A DNA stretch of 64,000 nucleotides from positions 121,738-185,737 of the forward strand of contig JAODTK010003087.1 of NCBI GenBank assembly GCA_026419785.1, given 5' to 3'. A program made the translations under genes and the position numbers. Positions 59,253-64,000 of this stretch are shown here, in pieces. The stretch comes from Sclerodactyla briareus. Taxonomy: Eukaryota; Echinodermata; Holothuroidea; Dendrochirotida; Sclerodactylidae. The first letter of the stretch is position 1. Every line of letters begins with the position of its first letter. The notes under the pieces were generated by a model that saw only the letters and a list, made by a program, of their open reading frames with translations, was not told where the DNA came from and searched no databases.

Positions 59253-60006
59253 GTAAGCCTTCTTTCTATTGCATCATTATAAGAACTTGGCTATTCACTG
59301 GTCTCGAATATCGATTATCGAATTTTCGATCCGTGCTAATTGGAGTTTTCCATTTCCAAGTGTGCCAAGGATCTGTACATGTTTTATGTGTTTGTATTCT
59401 CGTTCGTTCATTCATTTTTCTTTTTAAAACCGTTGCACATAAATGTTGGTTTCTTTTCTTTGTTTCTTGCCGAGGACATGTCTGTTATGCCACGTCACTA
59501 GTGACGCCGTGATGTATGTGTGTGTTTTTGTCGTTTGTGTTCATTCGATGTTTAGTGTCATAACGTAGGTCACCTAAATATCATTGCATGGCATAATGTT
59601 TCTCACTATTATAGTATGAGAAGCATGGTCTAACATTATTCAATTTGAGGATCTGCCTTGGAAAAGAAGAATAAATAATTCTTAGGAGTTCCCCCGTTCT
59701 TCTTCTCCAACTTACTTTGCTTATCCCCTCCTGCTTTGCTTATTGACACCTGATTTCCATCCGTTTGAGAGGGGAAGTTATTACCCGTTTTATTTTACAT
59801 CAATGCTTCCTCTGTTTTGAAAATTCTAATTTTATGGGGTAGCCTAAAAATAGAGCTTGTATTTTATATTATATGTCCGGAACAACCTGTAACCTAGTGT
59901 TCACTAGTTCTCCATCCTTTTTCATGGGTGACGGCCAGCTAGTTTCAGCTCATGTTCGCTGCGCCATCAAGGGAATTGTAAAGTAGTTTTTTATCTGAAA
60001 ATGCAG

Positions 60007-60111
60007 ACATTACGAACTATAACTATAGAAATTGCTTTTTACATTTAACACCGAATTCCGAAGGGAATTGTTGCAAATTCAAGGAGATGAACCCGGAGAC
60101 CTGTAATTGTG
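60007..60111 (+). CDS. Cys-rich exon C3 (105 nt)
   Basis: Between GAAAATGCAG and TTGTG|GTGAGT, exactly 105 nt, phase 1-1 and fully open. It reads ITNYNYRNCFLHLTPNSEGN followed by CCKFKEMNPETCNC. Five cysteines with a CC pair and a terminal C-x-C suggest a small disulphide-bonded extracellular module. I do not recognise the family; galaxin-like or TIL-like modules are loose comparisons only. The phase matches the lectin-gene exons, so it may belong to the same or a similarly built gene. Confidence 0.5.
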
Positions 60112-61349
60112 GTGAGTCATTCATTCGAAACTAACGATCGACTATCACATTACAAGACAAATCGTAAATTTTGTCTGTGAATTGTCTGTGAAGAACTCGC
60201 ATTAGTTGGCTTACTCGTCAATTAATCAGATCGTGTATTAGCATAGCTACTTTTCACCGTGTACTTGGGTTGTTAGCATATATTCCTGGAGCGCGGGAGC
60301 ATGAGGTAACGTAATTGAGTTTAAGTTTAGTTTAGTTTATTATTATTAGTGTTAGTTTTCGTTTAGTTTATGAAAAGGGTCAGGAATGACGAAATTCTCA
60401 TGAAAGACCCAGAAACCACACCATCACCAAAAGAAAATAAACCCAGATGACTAACGAATGTGCCCACAATCTTGAAAAAAATTAACAAGAAGACGACGTC
60501 GGGGCTCGTAACTCGTATTGTCGGGTTTGAGAACAACGTTGTACCCATGAGCACACGGTACTCTGTATCCTTGTGTCTAAGACTTAATATATTTCTCAGA
60601 CAAAATGGTGGCTCAGTGCAGAAATGGGTTTTTTAATGCCGGATTAAAGGCCGCAGGAGAAACTCGGAATATATCGACGTCCTACACAAGAACTAGGTCC
60701 AACCGTTAGCTACTGGTCGCCCAGGCGATCGGCCCGACCCACTTGTTCCCGTAACGACTGGATCATATGTGGCGGGATCGTCCACGCGGGAGGGACCAAA
60801 GTCCTTGCAAATCCCTTGACGGCATCAAATCGGGCAACAAATCTGAGCTTCCCACTCCTGGAAAACATGCGTTGGAATATATGTCCACTAACGAGCCTAT
60901 GGTGCGGGGAGTGGAGGAGTGTGGAAGAATCCAGTCTCCCTCCGCATCACCACTGCTCAATCCATGTCTCAATAATAATAGCAGACTCAAGCACCGTGGA
61001 AGCGAATACGCCGAGTTTTGTTCCTTTGCTCATATCTCGTGACACCCAACCCCCACCCCCCCCCACTCTCCCCCCCCCAATATCAAAATCAGTGACTGAG
61101 TCTGAGTCGTCTACCAACCTGGGCTCACACGGACCAAGCCAGTAACTCCAGGGTTTAATAAGGGCTAACACTCAAGAGAATTCGTCGGGCGGACAATATT
61201 TTCGTATCTTCTAATGCATCCGACACATGCACATCAAGTATGCAACGAGAAATACTATGCATAAACGATTCAGTTGGTTTGGCTTATTAAGCATTGTATA
61301 ATGTTTTTTTGCTCGTTGTCCGGTTTTCCTATACTATAAATGTCCGCAG

Positions 61350-61400
61350 GAAGGTCGAGTGCAAGCCAGGATTCATACTCAACAAAGACTTGTAAATGCC
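61350..61400 (+). CDS. Small Cys exon C4 (51 nt)
   Basis: Between ATGTCCGCAG and TGCC|GTGAGT, 51 nt, phase 1-1, open: RSSASQDSYSTKTCKC. The end T-C-K-C matches T-C-N-C at 60007, including the donor placed right after the second Cys. Ser/Thr-rich, so a flexible segment. The phase 0 frame is also open (EGRVQARIHTQQ), but the Cys-ending reading is favoured by likeness to C3. Confidence 0.45.
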
Positions 61401-61879
61401 GTGAGTCCCTATGTTCATTTTTCTTCTACTGCCATGAGCCAGCGCAAGGTACAGTGACCATTGTTACATGACCATCGTGGTTCAATTCATATACTTGAGG
61501 GAATCCAATCCCCCAGACTGAATTTCCACCGATACCGTACGAGGTGCGAATGGGGCACTCTTTATTTGCCAAAGCCCTCGTAACTAACTTACACTGCGAA
61601 AGCTCGCAGTATAATTCAACGTCCATGCAAACATCATACTTTCGGTAATCCTGAACCACGAACTGTTATATGGACAATGATCTTAACAACCAAACTTCGC
61701 TCACAATAGATGGGAAGCAGGGTTTTCCATTTATCCTCCACGTGATACATTCGAAGTCCGTTTCTCGTGTTTTCAGTCAAACTTGCAAGTCATTTACTCA
61801 TGTGTGAAGCATATCGGCGGCATTCGCCTCGCCCAGTTATCAGCAGGGTTAAATTCGTTCTAGTAAAGCGACTTTACTC

Positions 61880-62137
61880 CAGTGGCGTACCCGCTACGGG
61901 GGGTCAGAACCCCTCATGACCCCAATGACTCATGGGTTTTTGGCCCTGTTCATCAGAGTTTTTGGTAGCTGTTGTTTAGCAGATACTACTGCAGCAGCAT
62001 AGTGTCTAGGGGCCCATAAATGTACGTAATTGCCAATATGGAGTTGAAGCAATTTAAGAGGACGCACTTCCCTGGGATCTGTACTTTCAACCCCCCCCTC
62101 CCAACCCCCCCCTCCCAATCTCATCCATATGCTACTG
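61880..62137. mobile_element. 258-bp hAT-type MITE with perfect 8-bp TSD
   Basis: CTTTACTC occurs immediately before (61872-61879) and after (62138-62145). The left end CAGTGGCGTACCC and the inverse of the right end (CAGTAGCATATGG) are TIRs. A C-rich run lies inside the right end. No coding capacity. The perfect duplication shows a fairly young insertion. Confidence 0.88.
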
Positions 62138-62691
62138 CTTTACTCAATGGGTTTTTGCCTGCTTGCATGGTCCCCCCAAATGTCGGTGTAATAAAGTATT
62201 TCGTTCTTCATCTTCATATAGCTTTGGCAGGACTATTGTAATTTTGAGTCTTGAAGGCATACTGAGGCGCCAACATATGGCCCTAAACGTACAAAACGGA
62301 AAAACTACCAACAGTGTTTTCTGTTTCAGAACACATTGGTCTGCTAGTAATCGAAAAGTGTGGCAATTTTTACTGGCTGGCGTATACACATTGACGCTGA
62401 CGTGAACCCAAACTTTCCTTTCCGGTATCCGCCCTTGCAGGGGGGCTGATTTTTTTCCTAAGCATTCTACTTGACAGTTTTTTCCTGCATGGCTTCAGCT
62501 GTTCACCTTCAATCAGAAGCTACTGCAGTAAACTTTGTACCTTGCGGAGTGAACGCTACATCACAAGAAAGAAAAAAAAACCAACTGTAGTTATAGTGAT
62601 CTCCACGTCATGTAGAATGAATAGTTAACTCAAAGAGCCAACATCAATAACCGATCTATTTCTGTAATCTTTTCTTTCTTCCTCTGGCCAG

Positions 62692-62759
62692 AATGTGCAG
62701 AAAAGGAGAAAGAAGTCATGTGACCTGGATCAAATCAGTAAGGGGACTGCTGTGATGCG
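62692..62759 (+). CDS. Small Cys exon C5 (68 nt)
   Basis: Between TTCCTCTGGCCAG and TGATGCG|GTAAGT. From phase 1 it reads E-C-A-E-K-E-K. After one indel it reads KSCDLDQISKGT, then a C-rich end (GCTGTGATGCG). It is one short of phase 1-1 (69 nt). Its opening C..C resembles exon 34603, and its end resembles C3/C4. Confidence 0.35.
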
Positions 62760-63432
62760 GTAAGTTCAAGGAAAAACTACAGATTAGTTACAGCAGTGGT
62801 GATTTCGCGAGGAATTGGGAAACTATATCTGTGTGAAGCTATTGACCTTCGAATTTAGACCATTTATGTAGAGATCAGGGAGGGCCTTATACTCAATCAA
62901 TGCGTGAATTCAAGTGAACAACTGGAGAGGGATCTTATGTATTTATTATTGCCGAGTATTACCCTGAAACAGGAGTTAATCTCTCAAGGTAAACGTCACA
63001 CTACCAACCCACAACAGCAGTCACCTTACAGTAGTATTTTAATATAAAACTTCTTTCTTTATTCTCAGAAAAAAAAAAATTTTTGATATAAAAAGAAAAG
63101 AATATTTCAGAGCTGTGCGATCCACACTCCATTTATAGGCATAATGGATGCATTTTCGATCTGCGCAAACATATGCTGACATGCCTTCGGAGTCATCAAA
63201 CTGGAAATTCATATGAACGTCGGGTCGGACGGTTAAGTTTTCCCTTCGGCTAGTTAAATAATCTCTCTTCACAATCTGGTTAATATCAAAATGTCCAGTG
63301 GGTACGGTCTTCTAAGCGGAGCAGCCATAAGTGAGGGAGAGACGTGGGTGTGCAAATATTTCTATTGGTGGCGTACTTATTCATTTTGTCAGGGATCATG
63401 TTAAATAACATCAAAATTAAGATGAAAAGAAG

Positions 63433-64000
63433 TTTTGTAGCCAGTGGCGGCGGAAGCCTAAAGATGTAGGGGGGGGGTGGACGCAGACCAAACTTGGATG
63501 AATTGTTGTGTTACCTCTAAGCGGAGAGCGCCACCATTGGTTGGCGCGGAGAGTACCTGGAAATTTTGGGTTTGACAAACTTCCCAGATGGCCGGGAAAC
63601 GACACTTCCTGAGAGTTGTGAGCTTATATGTAACCAGTCATAAAAGTGGGGTCACGTCTGCAAAATCGGAGTTATCAATAAAATGTAGGTATGAAGAAGG
63701 ATTAATGCACATCATAGGGATGTGGAGACAGCAAAACTCCCGCTGAGGACAGCCGGGAAAAGGGATGTCACACCTTCGACCCCCCCCCCATCTAAGAAAA
63801 ATCGACTTCCTTCCTAATAAGGGTAATGATGATGCTCACCCAGGGTAGCCCCTTTCTCCCCCAGTTGGCCATCCCACCGTGGTCACGTGGTTAGCGTTCG
63901 GAACTTGCAGTATGTTAGGGGTTTAGGTCGACTACCGTAGGTGGGACGAACCAAAAAAACACTGGAAGATTAACATGTGTTACACTTTGGTTTCCTCGAA
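63433..64000. mobile_element. CAGTGGCGGCG-type element, right end not seen
   Basis: It starts CCAGTGGCGGCGGAAGCC with a G-run and includes CTCTAAGCGGAGAGCGCCAC and GGTTGGCGCGGA, as in 53655. No matching inverted end occurs before the window stops. A SINE-like head (GTGGTCACGTGGTTAGCG) lies at about 63885-63945. Confidence 0.5.

Overview
This is eukaryotic genomic DNA. It has widely spaced short exons with GT/AG borders, tRNA-derived SINEs, MITE-like elements, microsatellites, long C/G homopolymers and a LINE fragment, and no prokaryotic gene organisation. The frequent palindrome TAGGCCTA (about 21.05, 29.5-29.7, 38.27 and 51.2-52.2 kb) and a multi-domain SUEL-type (rhamnose/galactose-binding) lectin gene suggest a marine deuterostome, most likely an echinoderm. 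The species cannot be fixed from the sequence alone.

The main gene lies on the + strand, from 1.3 kb to at least 39.7 kb. A signal-peptide exon (1311-1362) splices in phase 1 into a 39-nt linker exon (5450-5488). Two-exon SUEL domains follow: exon a is 119 nt, phase 1 in and 0 out; exon b is about 150-169 nt, phase 0 in and 1 out. Linker, SUEL-1, second linker and SUEL-2 form a genomic block of about 8.6 kb that is tandemly duplicated (about 4848-13370 and 13449-22220). A fifth, more diverged SUEL domain lies at 38623-39749. Between the fourth and fifth domains is a series of 18-25-nt phase 1-1 microexons, some themselves locally duplicated, plus one small Cys-rich exon (34603-34661). A Cys-rich exon with an in-frame stop (42408-42536) may end the gene.

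From 43 to 58 kb I see mostly repeats: a 1.75-kb tandem duplication (45226-48785), a LINE reverse-transcriptase 3' remnant (minus strand, about 50 kb), and a nest of transposons (53.0-57.7 kb) with a GC-rich TIR element carrying about eight 200-bp satellite units. From 59 to 62.8 kb there are further small phase 1-1 Cys-rich exons ending in a TCxC motif. They belong either to a second extracellular protein or to a continuation of the first.

Two minus-strand candidates are supported: a 5' coding exon at 28986-29286, possibly with a CCAAT/GC-box promoter near 30.0 kb, and a 3'-terminal exon at 41530-41650.

Many exons carry single-base indels relative to their paralogue. This fits either uncorrected long-read errors or decaying copies, so single frameshifts here should not be taken alone as evidence of pseudogenes.
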